DNA of 64,000 nt from Talinum fruticosum (lineage: Eukaryota > Streptophyta > Magnoliopsida > Caryophyllales > Talinaceae), in NCBI GenBank assembly GCA_021018815.1, contig JAITYX010000049.1, positions 1,736,001 through 1,800,000 of the forward strand, written 5' to 3'. A program made the translations under genes and the position numbers. Numbering within the stretch: position 1 is the first letter of the stretch; the number at the start of each line of letters is the position of its first letter. This document shows, piece after piece, positions 46,175-57,796 of this stretch. The notes beneath the pieces are model-generated. The model saw nothing but the letters and a program-made list of their open reading frames with translations. It was not told the DNA's origin and searched no databases.

Positions 46175-46589
46175 CAACAACTCTTAAAGAACCAAACGTC
46201 TCATCGACTCGGTACTCACGATAACGACTATCCGACGAGTTTGGCATTCCGAGTGAGCAACAGTTACTTTTTGAAAACTCGCTTCCTTCTAATGGCTAGT
46301 TTCCTGACCGTTCATGTGACAGAGAGAGAAAAAGAGTATTTCAAAAATATTTCTAAGATTCTCCGTTCATTTAGGGATTATCTCACAAATTTGAAGTCTA
46401 TTTTTCTCAAAGCTGAGTCCGACTTAGTAATGTGTTGAGACACTCATAACACAATCGAAACATAAATAACATGTAGCTCGGTTTCATCATTTATCAATTG
46501 ACCCACTAGTTATTCACTTAGAACATATAATAAATAATCAAACTCATAAATTCTCATGCAATCATTCAAATAATCATACAATCATCATG
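46175..46589 (-). other. Intergenic segment between copia pol and extra ORF
   Basis: AT-rich and without a coding frame on the element strand. The + strand frame at 46142-46438 has no domain and overlaps the TATA box, so I do not count it. Confidence 0.4.
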
Positions 46590-48130
46590 CCAAGTTCATT
46601 CCTATTAAAGCAAAACGAATCTTCACTCGGAGGTTTTACAAAAATATAAGCTAATTGAAATTTACTAAGAGTAAACTCAAGTGCAATATCACCTTGTTCA
46701 GAATGGTCCCTTAGAAAATGATATCTGACCTTTATGTGCTTTATTTTTTAATGCTTGAAATGGATTCCTGGTAATGTTGATGGAACTTTGGTTATCACAC
46801 TTGATTGGGATAGATGTGAGTGATAATCCTAGATCCGTCAAGTGTTGCTTGATCCTTAAAATCTTAACATAGTGACCTCCAGCTATTATGTACTATGCCT
46901 CGGCTATTGATATAGCAACTGAATTCTATTTCTTTGATTGTTAGGAGATGAGTGATTGACCAATAAATTGACATGCTCCTAAGTGCTCCTTCTATCAACC
47001 TTGTATCCGGAATAGTCGGCATCTAAGTAGCCACTCGGGAGTCACACTAAAGTCATTTAAATACCGAAACCAAGTGTCCGAGTCCCTGTAAGATATCTTA
47101 AGATTCTCTTCACCATAGTGAGATGTGATTCTTTTTATTAGCATGAAATCTTGCACACAGATAAACACTAAACATAATATCTAGCCCACTAGATGTAAGA
47201 TATAGTAGAGATCTAAACATACCTTTGTAGAGTTTTTGATCTACAGCTTGACCTTTCTCATCCGAGTCCAGTTTGATACTTCTACTCATACGTGTTATTG
47301 CATGTTTTACATCCGGTAGTTTATACTTCTTATGTAACTCCTTGGTGTATTTTGATTAATGAACATAGATGACATCCTTTTCTTGTTTGATTTGCAGTCC
47401 AAGAAAGAAATTGAGTTCTCCTATCATACTCATTTGGAACTCCTGGCTCACCAACTCAAAAAAATCTTAGCATAGAGTTTCATTAATAGATCCAAAAATA
47501 ATTTCATCGACATAAATATAAATAATATGAAAATCATTCCCCTAAATTTTTGTGAAAAGAGTTTTGTCAATAAGACCTCTTTTGAAATCATTTTTAACCA
47601 AGAGATCGCACCATCTTTCATACCAAGCTCTAGAAGCTTGTTTCAAACCATGTAAAGCTTTTTGCAATTTGAAAACATGATTTGGAAATTGAGAGTTTTC
47701 AAATCCAAGGGGTTTCTCAACAACAACTTCTTCTTGAATATAACAATTGAGAAATGCACACTTCACATCCATTTGATATAACATAACATTCATGATAAAT
47801 GCAAACGCTAAGAGAATTCTAATTGCCTCAATCCTAGTATTAGGTACAAAGGTTTTCCCACAATCAATTCCCTGTTCTTGGCTATACCCTTGAGCAACTA
47901 ATCTAGCTTTGTTTCGACAACCAACCCTCCCTCATCCAGTTTGTTTTTGAATATTCATTTGGTTCCTGTGAATCGGGTGGTCAACGAGTTATTTTGTCGA
48001 GTCCGGACTTGGTTTCTTTCAAATTGAGTTAATTTTTGTTGCATGGCCTTTACCCATTCAGGTTCAAGTAGGGCTTTTAGTATATTTTTAGGTTCAATTA
48101 ATCAGATGAATGCTAAATATTCAGATAAGT
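46590..48130 (-). pseudogene. Copia reverse transcriptase and RNase H
   Basis: Reading leftward, WVKAMQQKLTQFERN (about 48020-48065) opens the RT domain, then MDVKCAFLNCYIQEEVVVEK and FKLQKALHGLKQASRAWYER within the open frame 47542-47793. The active site follows as YVDEIIFGS, where the usual YVDDIIFG has one Asp changed to Glu (about 47500-47525). Next come LNFFLGLQIKQ, SLLYLTSSGLDIMFSVYLCA and YLDADYSGYKVDRRST, the RNase H core, and finally ALEFTLSKFQLAYIFVKPPSED, the family ending. Integrase, protease and gag of this element are missing. It is dead from many stops, and is the Sirevirus-like type by sequence and by the extra ORF behind it. Confidence 0.85.
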
Positions 48131-48600
48131 TTTAGAAAGAAGAACGAGTTCGAGATTCTCATAACTATTTAAATTAATATTTGGCATAGTAAATTTGGGA
48201 GGTAGTTTCCTTTGGGGATTAAAGTGAACCACGTGACGTCAAAGTAGCGACTCTTAGGTTCATGATTAGTTTTTGGAGGTGGTGGTGGAACTTCTTTTTT
48301 TCTCTTCCTCTTCTTCCTTCTGTCTCTCTTTTCGCTCTCTTTCTCCTTTTCTCTCTCCTCATTGTTCAGTTTCTCTCTTTCCTTCGTTTCTCCTCATTTC
48401 TTTGTATGGTTGTGGTTCTTCATCTATTGGAGGGGAATTGTCTTTGGGTACTATCCTACAACGGAAGATTGATTGAACCGGTGTTATGTGCACCAAAGTC
48501 GGTCACACTCGTGCTCGACCAAGGTGTAGAACGAGGAAATGTGGTACTGGACTCTTTACTAAAGTGCTATAACCTTTTTGAGCTTAAATTTCAATGAACC
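48131..48600 (-). pseudogene. N-terminal scrap of a second Tat gag
   Basis: The - strand reads KLPPKFTMPNINLNSYEN near 48140-48210, matching the gag phrase LTFNMSDIKFKGSKN of the first Tat element and its IPKGKL lead-in. The stretch 48250-48600 is pyrimidine-rich on + (CTCTTCCTCTTCTTCC) and decayed. Copia RT lies directly to the left, so everything of this Tat element after gag has been lost or replaced. Confidence 0.55.
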
Positions 48601-49213
48601 CCAGTGGTAGTAGGCCTACAAATTCTACAGCCCAAAGGATAATTGCTCAGGACCATGTTAAGAAAACCAGCTTTTGGGGAGAAGGGAATCAAGTGCTAGA
48701 CCCGAAGAGACTAGGAAAATGAAAGAAGAATGCTTGTTTATGTGTATGCACATAAGGAAAGCAAAGTAATTAAAGGGGAATGTAATGATGCTAATGACTT
48801 ACAGTGGGATGAATTTTATTTGGCTAATGCAAAAGGAAAAGAAAAGACGTCTTTAATCAAATGATGAATGCGACACGGATGCACCTGATTTAAGATGAAT
48901 TTTATTTTTGCTAATGCATAATGAACGCACCTAATTTGAGATGAATCGTAGTTTTGGCTAATGCATAAATGAACTCACCTAATTTTGAGATGAATTTATT
49001 TTGGCTAATGCATAAATGGATTCTACTTTTGAGATGAAATTTATTTTTGGTCAATGCATAAAATGGAGTCACCTAATTTGAGATGAATTTTATTTTGGCT
49101 AAATGCATAAAATAGAGTCACCTAATTTGAGATGAATTTTATTTTGGTTAAATGCATAAAATAGACTCACCTAATTTTAGATGCACTTTATTTTGGTTAA
49201 AAGCATAAATTAA
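48601..49213 (-). other. Leader of the second Tat element with tandem repeats
   Basis: 48620-48730 is homologous to 21320-21430 (CAGC(T/C)CAAAGGAT, GCTTTTGGGGAGAAGGGAA against ACTTTTGGGAGCAAGGGA). From about 48800 to 49213 follow eight or so imperfect units of about 50 bp containing TTTTGGCTAATGCATAAATG and CTCACCTAATTTGAGATG. LTR1 E interrupts at 49214, so the 5' LTR of this element is not seen. Confidence 0.7.
48800..49213 (-). repeat. Tandem repeat array, about 50-bp unit, second Tat leader
   Basis: Unit core is GGCTAATGCATAAATG...CACCTAATTTGAGATGAATTTATTTT. The later units are the most alike. It is homologous to but diverged from the 44-bp array at 21650-21893. Confidence 0.8.
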
Positions 49214-51236
49214 TGTGAGACCCGAGATTTTAAGTAGGTTAATTATATAGTTAAATTAAAGTAGGTAATCCATGAGTAGTTTTGTTTTGTGCAATTATCA
49301 AGTGCTTATATAGTTCACTTGGTAGTTATATTCGCTCTTTTGCCCTGAATCTAAATGAATGAAAATTCGAGACAAATGATATTAACTATTTTCATTTTCT
49401 ACCTTATTTACTCCTTACAAAAAATGGAAAAAAAAAGAGAAACCAAGTAATTACGTAGTAGGCAATGAGGTGATTAGTGTAAAGAGGAAAATTTGGTGGC
49501 ATTTTCTGATGAAGCCACCATAGGATGATTAAACACAAAACAACAAAAAACGGGAAAGGGAAATTAAGTAGAGGAAATAAGAAAAAGGGCTCAAGAGAAA
49601 GAACAGAAAAATAAGGCCAGTCAGAGCAAAGAGGGAGATGGAAGGAGATAAAAAGAACGAAAAAGAGAGAGAGGGAGGCGTAGATAGAGAACAAAAAAGG
49701 CGAAGATGGAGAAGCGAGTAGAACCGAGAGTGAGAGAAGGGAGAAGAAGCTATAAAGAAGCCGAGAATGGAGATAGAGAAAGCGGTAGCCGAATAGAGCA
49801 AATAGGGGAGAAAAGAGCGAGAACTCGAATGGAAACAAAAATGGAGGAATCAGCGAACGAGCCAAGGGAACTATGGCCGGCAAGCAAGGACGTGGTGGCG
49901 AGCAAGCGATGGTGAGTGGTGGATGAGCAGGGGCAGAGTGCGAGACGGCGAGACCGAGAGTGGTGGATGAGAGGATGCGAGACATAACGAGAAAGCGAGA
50001 GGAAGCCCAAATCGATTTCAAGCCCTAACATTCAAGGTTGGTAATCAACCTTGTGAATTAATGGAATTATTAAATTTCTAAATGGTTTAGTAGGTGACTT
50101 GATTCTCCGTGCAATTGAAGTTTATTTCAAATTGTTAAGTGTTTGATTATGTGAAATTATGGAATTAATAACCTTTTAGAGTGACTAAGAATTGGGAGAG
50201 CGAAAATGGTGCATCAATTGGGTAGTTAAACGAAACTGTGGGAATTGTATCAAATTTGACGGTTTGCGATGAGTTGTGACTCCTTTGGTTAAAATGACAA
50301 CTATTTGTGGTTATTGCAGCATGTGTAAACTAAATTAGTGAAATGAAAGCTTAGGATGATACAATATGTAAGTTCGAATCAACTATTGTAGTTTGTGACG
50401 AATTGTGACAATTTGGGCTAAATTATAATTGTTTATCATTATGTATGGTTTTATGTGTTGTGGTTACTGTTGCTTAAAGGAGTTTTAGTTGCCGAATTCA
50501 TTATGCTTGAAATTGAGTTGAGTTAATGAAAAATGAACATTGGAGTATGGAAAAGGAGCATTTATTTAGAGTATCAAGGAGTACATATTTACATTGATTT
50601 ATTAGGGCTTACGGAATCGAGAGGTTGGCAATAATTATGTATATGGGAATAAGGAATTCTTTATTGAGTAGGATATGGATGAATATAGGTAAGTGCTAAA
50701 TACTTGGGTGAATATTTATGTAAATGCGTGATTTAATGGAAAATTATTACTAAAGGAACTTATATGCAAAATAAGAGGAAAGAGGGCAGCTACTGATTCG
50801 AGTATAGTAAGTATTTGTGTGATATTATGGTATTCAATTGTCTTGCTAGGATTACACAAAAAAAGTGCTAAGAATGAGTGATTGAACTTAAAAATGTGAT
50901 TCTAAATAGTCGATTCCTTTTCAATTGGTTAGCTCCGAAAGGAGTTACTGTTTATACAAAACGATTCTTGATTATTCTTTCTTAATAATTGCCTTTCAAA
51001 CGTGAATATGTTCTAAAGAAGTGAAAATGATTGAGAAACTGAATTTGGAGGGGTGGCACATTATGCAATACCTTCTAGTGTGTTAAACTGATTTGAGAAT
51101 GTTGTTTGAAACAGACTTAATGAATGTCTTTACATTGGTTTGAATCAAGTGGGCTAGGATAGTTTAGCACCGGAAAGGGTTCTAACTAGGGTCCTTGCAT
51201 GTTAGGATACCCGACCAGAGACTTCCATGGAAGGGA
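49214..51236 (+). repeat. LTR1 copy E, 5' two thirds
   Basis: It starts TGTGAGACCCGAGATTTTAAGTAGG. The GC- and purine-rich block (49540-49990) lies at the usual offset. Matches to LTR1 C continue to the region GGGTCCTTGCATG...ACCAGAGACTTCCATGG, then stop at 51236 where a copia LTR begins. The rest of the LTR is not found beyond the copia sequences, so it is truncated. Confidence 0.75.
49540..49990. other. GC-rich, strand-skewed block of LTR1 E
   Basis: Purine-rich on + (AAAGAGAGAGAGGGAGG). The antisense frame of 205 codons (49404-50021) is Ser/Leu/Phe-rich and low in complexity, and two more frames overlap it. This is the most AT-shifted of the five blocks, consistent with older CpG decay. 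Confidence 0.55.
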
Positions 51237-52500
51237 TTAAAGGTTTGCTCTTGGAGAGTCTTAGTCACCCTAGAAGGAGGGTGAATAGGGTGATGAGGAA
51301 ATTTTGACAAACTTGGAAGTTTTAAGCTTTGAAAAGAGTAATCAAGACAAACCGAGTCTAGATTGGACTCGGAAAAATGTAAACTCGGATATACGTGGAA
51401 ACCTTCATGGGGTAGAAAACCACGGACATTACTAGTCCAAGCACCAAGTGACATCCACTACTTTGAATCCACAAAATACAACAGATTGACTCAACCGAAT
51501 TGCTCCCTTAAACAATTCCTTATAGAGATTTCATAGACTTATAAATTCCCTTATCCGATCTAGTACTTCCTAACTAAGGTAACCTTCACAGCTAAGGACA
51601 ACCGAGCTGAGTTAACCCTTACAGCTCGGTCAAGGGACCTTACTCGAAAGTAAGAAAGAGTTTGTAATTGATCACAAGACTTTACAACTCAAAAAGTAAG
51701 AATTACAAGTCTGTGAGTTATAAGTAGAAGATTGAGTATGAATACAATGACTTTTGCTTAAGTAATGTGTATTAACAATAATTCAACCAATCTTCAAATC
51801 TTAAGAGTTGGCTTCTATTTATAGATGACCAAGCAGATTAGTCGTTGTGACTAGTTTCGAACGAAGTCCTTTGTGACCGTTGTAACGGTTCTTTTAAGTT
51901 GCTCACAAAAGATCCATTGAGATGTGAACGTTGTTCAACGACTCTTGACTCCTAAAGCTGCTCCAATCAGCTGGTGGTGTCCGAAAAGTAAGGTGGAAAC
52001 CACCGTTGAGTGTAGCGTTGAAGTTTTCCAAGTTTGGAAATAGACAACCCCGACACAGCGTCCGGGCCTTGTTTAGCAGCAGAAAAGCCTTGTCTTTTGG
52101 TGATTGACAACTTTAAGCCGACTACTTTTGTAATTAAAAATGAGATAACCTCGTTTGGATAACTTACAAAAGTAAACCACTTTGGTTCTCAAGGTATACA
52201 ACACTTTAGTCTAAGATTAAGCACAAATAATAATTTAATTAAGACAATTAAGTTCACAATTATCTTAGGCCTAGAAGAGTGGAATTTTCTAAGTCTCATT
52301 TTCATTATACTCAAATTCCTTCAAAGTCAATCTTAAGAAAGATCAAGTTATAAGAGTGAAAATATTAGAGTATACGTACTTGATCCGGACAAATAATTCT
52401 TAAACAAATATGCTTGACTTAGAAAGTTGAATTAACGCAGTAATTCACTCTTCTTCAGAATATGCAGTTAGAACTTAGATAACAAGTGTTAGAGAGAATA
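51237..52500 (-). repeat. Copia LTR, - orientation, lacking its U3 tip
   Basis: It starts TTAAAGGTTTGCTCTTGGAG, keeps the GATCTAGTACTTCCTAAC stretch and a TATA box (CTATTTATA on +, 51815-51823), and is homologous to 42212-43350. The last 150-200 bases expected before ...GAGTCTTCA are missing. It abuts a + oriented LTR of the same family. Confidence 0.7.
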
Positions 52501-54119
52501 TTTGAACATGCGATATTTCATTAAGTCATTATTTAGATGGAATGTCTTTCATCAAAAGAAGAGAGATTGAAGACTCATGTATAACTGTCGACCTCTTATA
52601 TTTTGAATTTAAAGCATTCATCCAATTTTAGGTTTAAGTAAGAAGCATATGAAAAGAAATTCCCATGATATTAATTTCACATGACTTATCTATAAGTTAC
52701 CCAAAGCTTATATCTTAAAAGAATAATTGCCAAAGTTTTAAACTCCATTCTACTTCAAAAGTAAAAATAGACTCGGTCATATTAAATGACCATGGTCGAG
52801 CTACTCGGTTCTCAAAAACTAACCCACTCGAGTATGACTCGGACATTAAGTTTGCCAATTTATTTTCATATTTAACATAACACTTTGAAAATGACAATCT
52901 TTATGAAATGAACTAGAATTGATTGTTTTAATTCTACATAAGCAAAATTCATTATGTTGTAATTATTTAACTTGGAAAAGTTGAATATATGAAAATCTAA
53001 ATAACTTATGCATCTATTGAGATTGAACCTCTTACTTATTTGTTTGGAAATATCTGAAAATTGAATATATTAAAAATTATGCTTGAAAATTTTCAGATTA
53101 ACAGATTAAGGACAATTGCTCTTTAAATACTTTATTTAGATTAATCTTAATCTAATTATGGAGCAAAGCATTTTTACGCTTTGAGAACCATTCTATAATT
53201 TATTATTGTAGATTTTCTACAACCGATTTATCACCAAAAAAAAAAAAAAACAAAAGCATCATAATCATTGAAGATATATAGACAGAAAAGTCGAAAAACC
53301 CCGAAACAACTCGACCTTTGCTAACAAGCTTGTTTATTGGCGTTTTAGGTAATATTTTATTTCCGAGTCTAACGAATTTTTGTACTTGAATTTTTAGTTT
53401 CATAAGTTTAGTAGAACAGACTTTTGGAAGCTAGGAAGTAGGCTCAACGACAATTTCAAGATGGTCCAAAAATTAAGGCATTAGACTATATGTTGCAACA
53501 TCTACCTAACCCAATTCTTCCTTGAAGATTCAACGGCTTTCTATTAAAGCGAGACTATTTAAAGAAGCCTTCCCATAAGATTCTCACTGAAAAATGACAT
53601 GAAAAACAAGAGCTTAATCGATGATACACATCTAACTTACAACTCCTACTTTGTAATCTTACTCTTTCCAAGTTGTAATTCTTAGTTAAAAAAAATAAAA
53701 AAATCTTATAACTTCTCTTTACTCTTAAAACACTTCTCTAGTTTCCATCGATTGAGTTGATAATGTAACTTCAACTATATTGGTCCAAGTTGATAAGGGA
53801 ACTTTAACTTAGAAGTACTAGTTCGGATAAGAAAATTTATGGGCTATGAAAAATTGTAATAGATTTATCCAAGGGAACAAATCTAGGTAATCATATTCAT
53901 TGTAATTGAAAATTCAATTAGTGAATAATCAAATACAAATAAAAATAGGATATCTTCCTGTTCAATGTTTTCTCGCTCTAACAGGGTTTCCTCTAAATAT
54001 CTCTTGTCTATCTTTTTCCCTCTTGTCTAAGTCAATCTAGACTCAATTCTTATTTTTGAGCACTTAGTTCATTAAACTTGAATTTCCATAAAAATCCTTT
54101 AACACTATGGCCATGTTCC

Positions 54120-54330
54120 ATATAACTATAAGGAGTTATAAGGTTGTAAGAAACTGTAAGAAAAGGTGTAAGGAGCTCTAAGGAGTTGTAAGAAGCTATG
54201 AGGAGCTCTAAGGAGTTGTATGAAGCTGTAAACTACTGTAAGGAGTTGTAAGAAGTTGTAAGCAACTGTAAAAGGTGTAAGGAGTGTAAGTAGTTATAAG
54301 AAGTTGTAAGGAGTTGTAAGGAATATAAAA
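54120..54330 (+). repeat. GTAAGGAG-type short repeat array, left
   Basis: About fifteen units of 9-18 bp built from GTAAGGAGTTGTAAGAAGCTG with variants GTAAGAAACT and CTAAGGAGTT, in direct orientation. Confidence 0.85.
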
Positions 54331-55459
54331 TGTTTTACATGACTTGATAAAAATGTTTAATAGATTTTTATATTTATGTACAACATATTTGTATTTTTCT
54401 TTATTAATTTAATGTAAATTATAAAATTAATATATTTATAATGTTAAATGCATATGTATCGAGTCTCATGATTTCTTTTCTCCTTTTTTTTATTTTTAAA
54501 CAAAATCATGTTTAATACTTATAAAAAGAGTTTTTATAGATACATAAATGACTTTCATAATAGATAGCTGAAAATGACCTTAAATTTACAAGTTTAAAAT
54601 AAATGTTCTCAACTATTAAATGTTCTCAACTACTAAAATTAGTAATTGAGGACATTTATTTCAAAATGTAAAATTAAGGTCATTTTCAATTACTTATTAC
54701 ATGAAAATTATTTATGCATCTATAAAAACTTTTTCATAAGTATCAAATATAATTTCTTTTTTTCTTGAAAAACAAATCATTAAACGCGATATACATGCAT
54801 TTGGCATCACAAATATATAAATTTTATATTCTATTACGTAGAATTCATAAATAAAAATACAAATATGTTGCACATAACTATAAAAATACACATATGAATA
54901 CGATAAACATTTTTATCGAATCATATACAACATTGTATATTCATTCTAACTCCATTGAACTTTTTATACCTCCTTATATCCTTTTACCCTTCCTTATAAT
55001 TCTTTACAACCATGCTAAATGGAATAGGGCAGAAATTGCCCAAATGCTTTCATCACATTCAACTTGACTATTCACATATAAATTTAAATTTTAATAAAAT
55101 GTTTGTAATATTATTCATGATAACTAGCTTAAATGGACATGATACTTTTGAAATTAATTACTTGTTCGAATTTGTTTGTGAATTTATTAAGGCATAAAAT
55201 TAAATCAATGTATCCAATGGGTATTAATTATCAAAATCTTTATACATCTATACAAATAAATAAAATATACTCGAAATACTCGATGAGAGTATGAGTATAG
55301 GAATGGGGAAAATAAGGTGTGGGTATAGTTACATCCGTCACGTACATATCCCATGACCATCCCTAGTAGACACCTTCACATATATAATATATTCACCAAC
55401 AAAAAAATTTCATTAACGCTAGAAAAATAAATTCACAAAAATTTCAATATAAAAAATAA

Positions 55460-55625
55460 TATGTAGTTCTAAGGAGTTCTAAGGAACTGTAAGAAGCGGT
55501 AAGGAGCTGTAAGGAGGTGTAAAAAATTGTAAGAAGTTGTAAGGAGCTGTAAGAAACCGTAAGGAGTTGTAAGAAGGTGTAAGAAGTTGTAAGGAAAGTT
55601 GTAAGGAGCTGTAAGCCTCGTAAGC
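55460..55625 (+). repeat. GTAAGGAG-type short repeat array, right
   Basis: About a dozen units of the same family as the left array and in the same, not inverted, orientation. It ends in CTGTAAGCCTCGTAAGC just before the right terminal repeat. Confidence 0.85.
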
Positions 55626-55700
55626 TAAACTAAATGGAACAGCGCCTATGTTCACCACCCCTCCCCCTCTAAGTTACTTTTATTCTATTTTTGAACTTTC

Positions 55701-57402
55701 ACATTGTAGCCCCTTTAGTTGAGCATTTTGTTCACTACAGTTCAACATTTTTGTTCACTATAGTTAAGCATTTTATTCCCTTTATGTTCAACCAATCTAT
55801 AATTTTCTATATTCTAGCTAATTTTCTTTATTTGATTGTTTGAGTAAGCTTGCTTAGAATCATAGACCTTCCTCAAAACAAGCGTGAATACATCAGAAAA
55901 CCTCCATCAATGGAGGTTGCCCCAATTTCATTTTCTCCCTTTACCCTCCCTTTATCGCAACCTCTGCTAGTCGTGGTTACTACTTGCTACTCATCAACAA
56001 CCCAAAACTCATTAAAGGAAAATAAAAACTTTATTTTAATTCGTTCACGCCCCCGACTCCCCCTCTCTTCTTTCACTATCCTCAAATTTTAACCATTTCT
56101 ACCACCTTTGGAAACTCCCGTAGTAGAGGCTCCCTTACCATACGTGCCAATCCCACCACCGCCTCAAATAGCACTAGCCTTAGCTACATCTCTTCAACCA
56201 AGAAACTCCTCTACGAACCCTAGTTATGCGGTAGCTGTGAAAGCTAACGTGAGAAAGAAGGGTTGGGGTGTGTGTGGGGGTGTGTGTATATATATGTGTG
56301 TGTGTGTATGCATGAGAGACAGAGAGAGAGAGAGAGAGAGCGAGAGAGAATAGGTAACGTTAAGACTCAGAATATATGTAGAATTGTAAATTAAGATTGG
56401 AAAGTAGAGATTTTCTTACAAGTTTCCCTCATGTTTTAGAAAGGAAGTTGTATTGATCAAATTTAGTCATTGTCCACCTCATTTTCTATCCCATTTTTTT
56501 CTTTGAAATTTTTCTTAAATCAAACATGGTAAAAAAGTTACTTTTCCAATATTTTTCTTTCCACTAAATTTTCTTATAATCAAATGGAACCTAAATGTTT
56601 ATTAATTAGTGAACATAGTGTATAAGTTATTTGGATTCCAAAAAGTGAGGAGTCTAAAAATATACATGGAAAAAACATAATAACTAAAAGTATTAAATTT
56701 GTTCTACAGATCCACCTATACTATCACAAGAAACTACAGGTATGTAAATTGCTTATATGGTTCTTAAACATGTTGGTATTTTGAATATCAAGGTTATGCT
56801 AATAATTATCTTTTATATGAATTCGAGAACATATGTTATGAGTAACATAAGTTGTATAATTTGTGTGATTTGTGTGAATCACATGATTTATACAAGTTAT
56901 TTCATTGATATGTTCTATGAGATGAGTTCACCTGATGCTTTATAAGTATATGGAAAAGGTGCACCAAATCCCAGACTAAGTTTTACATGTATTTGATATA
57001 AGTGAAATGTTATATATTACAATTATTGCCTGAATAATATGTTAAAATATTTTTTGATTAGCTAACACTTTTTAGTGTCAGTTATTTGCTAAATGATTGC
57101 CAAATTATTTACATACCAAATGGCTTATGTTTCGTTTTACATACTAGTGGCTGAATGACTTTTACATGATAAATTTTACATATGCAAGGGTATGATACTT
57201 AGCTTATCCTAATATCGTATTCAAGGATGGTCATAACTTTTGTCAGATCCGTATGAAGTTTTCCTTTGCAAATGAGATGGCGAAGGAATGGCATTTACTC
57301 TTGCGGAAAGAAGCACTTCCCCTTTTTACTGTATAGTTCGTTGTCCCTTAAAGTTGTGAAAACTTAACATAATTGTTCCACATGATCCTCTCGATGCTCA
57401 AT
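55701..57402. other. Unassigned sequence with microsatellites
   Basis: There is no recognisable domain. Open frames at 55850-56092 and 56108-56353 (+) are short, and the second is closed by a simple-repeat translation. A GT-rich stretch (56262-56309, including GTGTGTGTGTG) and (GA)n at about 56317-56347 stand side by side. 56740-57240 is AT-rich with stops throughout. From about 57240 sequence style changes toward the Tat 3' UTR on the right. Confidence 0.4.
56262..56348. repeat. Compound (GT)n/(GA)n microsatellite
   Basis: GGGTGTGTGTGGGGGTGTG followed by TATATATGTGTGTGTGTG, and then GACAGAGAGAGAGAGAGAGAG. Imperfect, with interruptions. Confidence 0.9.
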
Positions 57403-57796
57403 GTTCGGACATCCTTGTCGAGCTTCGAGTGCCAATAGGAGTCATGGTCCGGACAACCCTTGTCGAACTTCAGGCCTAACAGTGGTCAAGGCTTAGGCAC
57501 CCCCGTCAAGCTTTAGGCCCAATAGTGATCAAGGTTCGGACAACTACGTCGAGCTTTAGGCCTAACAGGGGTCAAGGTTCGGACACTCCGTCGAGCTTCA
57601 AGCCCAATAGCGGTCAAGGTTTAGACACCCTAGTTGAGTGTCAAACTAAAGAGCGATCAAGGTTCGGACACACACTCGTCGAGCTTCGAGCCCAACAATA
57701 GTTAAGGTTCGGACATCCCTTTGTTGAGCTTCGAGCCCAACCGTGGTCAAGGTTCGGACATCCATCCATCGAACTTCGGACCCAATGCTGGTCAAG
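57403..57796 (+). repeat. Tandem array of nine units, about 44 bp, in a Tat 3' UTR
   Basis: Each unit begins GTTCGGACA, carries CGTCGAGCTTCGAGCCCAA and closes with AGTGGTCAAG, with variants at several positions; the sixth unit is the most altered. Looser copies of the same words (AGCTTCAGGAC, AACTTCGGA) continue to about 58260. The array is upstream of the PPT and 3' LTR on the same strand. Confidence 0.85.

Larger units (their letters stand above)
54109..55646. mobile_element. Foldback-type non-autonomous DNA transposon, 1538 bp
   Basis: Ends are GGCCATGTTCCAT (left) and ATGGAACAGCGCC (right), imperfect inverted repeats. TAT occurs directly outside at 54106-54108 and 55647-55649, a plausible 3-bp target duplication. 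Just inside both ends lie arrays of GTAAGGAGTTGTAAGAAG-like units. The middle is a long imperfect palindrome: 54360-54625 pairs with 54635-54930 (for example ATTTTTATATTTATGTACAAC against GTTGCACATAACTATAAAAAT). A second TIR-like end, ATGGAATAGGGC, lies at 55019-55030, so the left 920 bases may be one element with a further copy on the right. There is no transposase. Superfamily is unsure (PIF/Harbinger-like by size of duplication and TIR style). Confidence 0.6.
52501..55700 (+). repeat. Copia LTR, + orientation, carrying a foldback transposon
   Basis: A short 3' UTR and PPT (CATCAAAAGAAGAGAGAT, about 52549-52567) precede the LTR start TGAAGACTCATG at 52568. Shared blocks with 29820-31227 include the tracts near TTCGGATAAGAAAATTTATG (53840) and CAATCTAGACTCAATTC (54032). 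At 54108 the LTR is interrupted by a DNA element, and beyond 55649 it resumes with CACCACCCCTCCCCCTCTAAG, matching CACCCT..TAATCCCTCTCTAGGG of the other copy. The end near 55700 is not sharp. The body is strongly diverged. Confidence 0.6.

Noticed and set aside
54103..54120. CACTA transposon end (CACTATGGCC)
   Set aside because: The right end has no TAGTG counterpart; the inverted ends align best starting at GGCC with TAT outside.
56108..56353. An 81-codon Pro/Ala-rich frame as a host gene exon
   Set aside because: Half of it is microsatellite translation, and no splice-consistent neighbour or domain is seen.
57403..57796. CRISPR-like repeat array
   Set aside because: Units are contiguous and diverged, with no constant repeat and unique spacers, and the DNA is plant nuclear.
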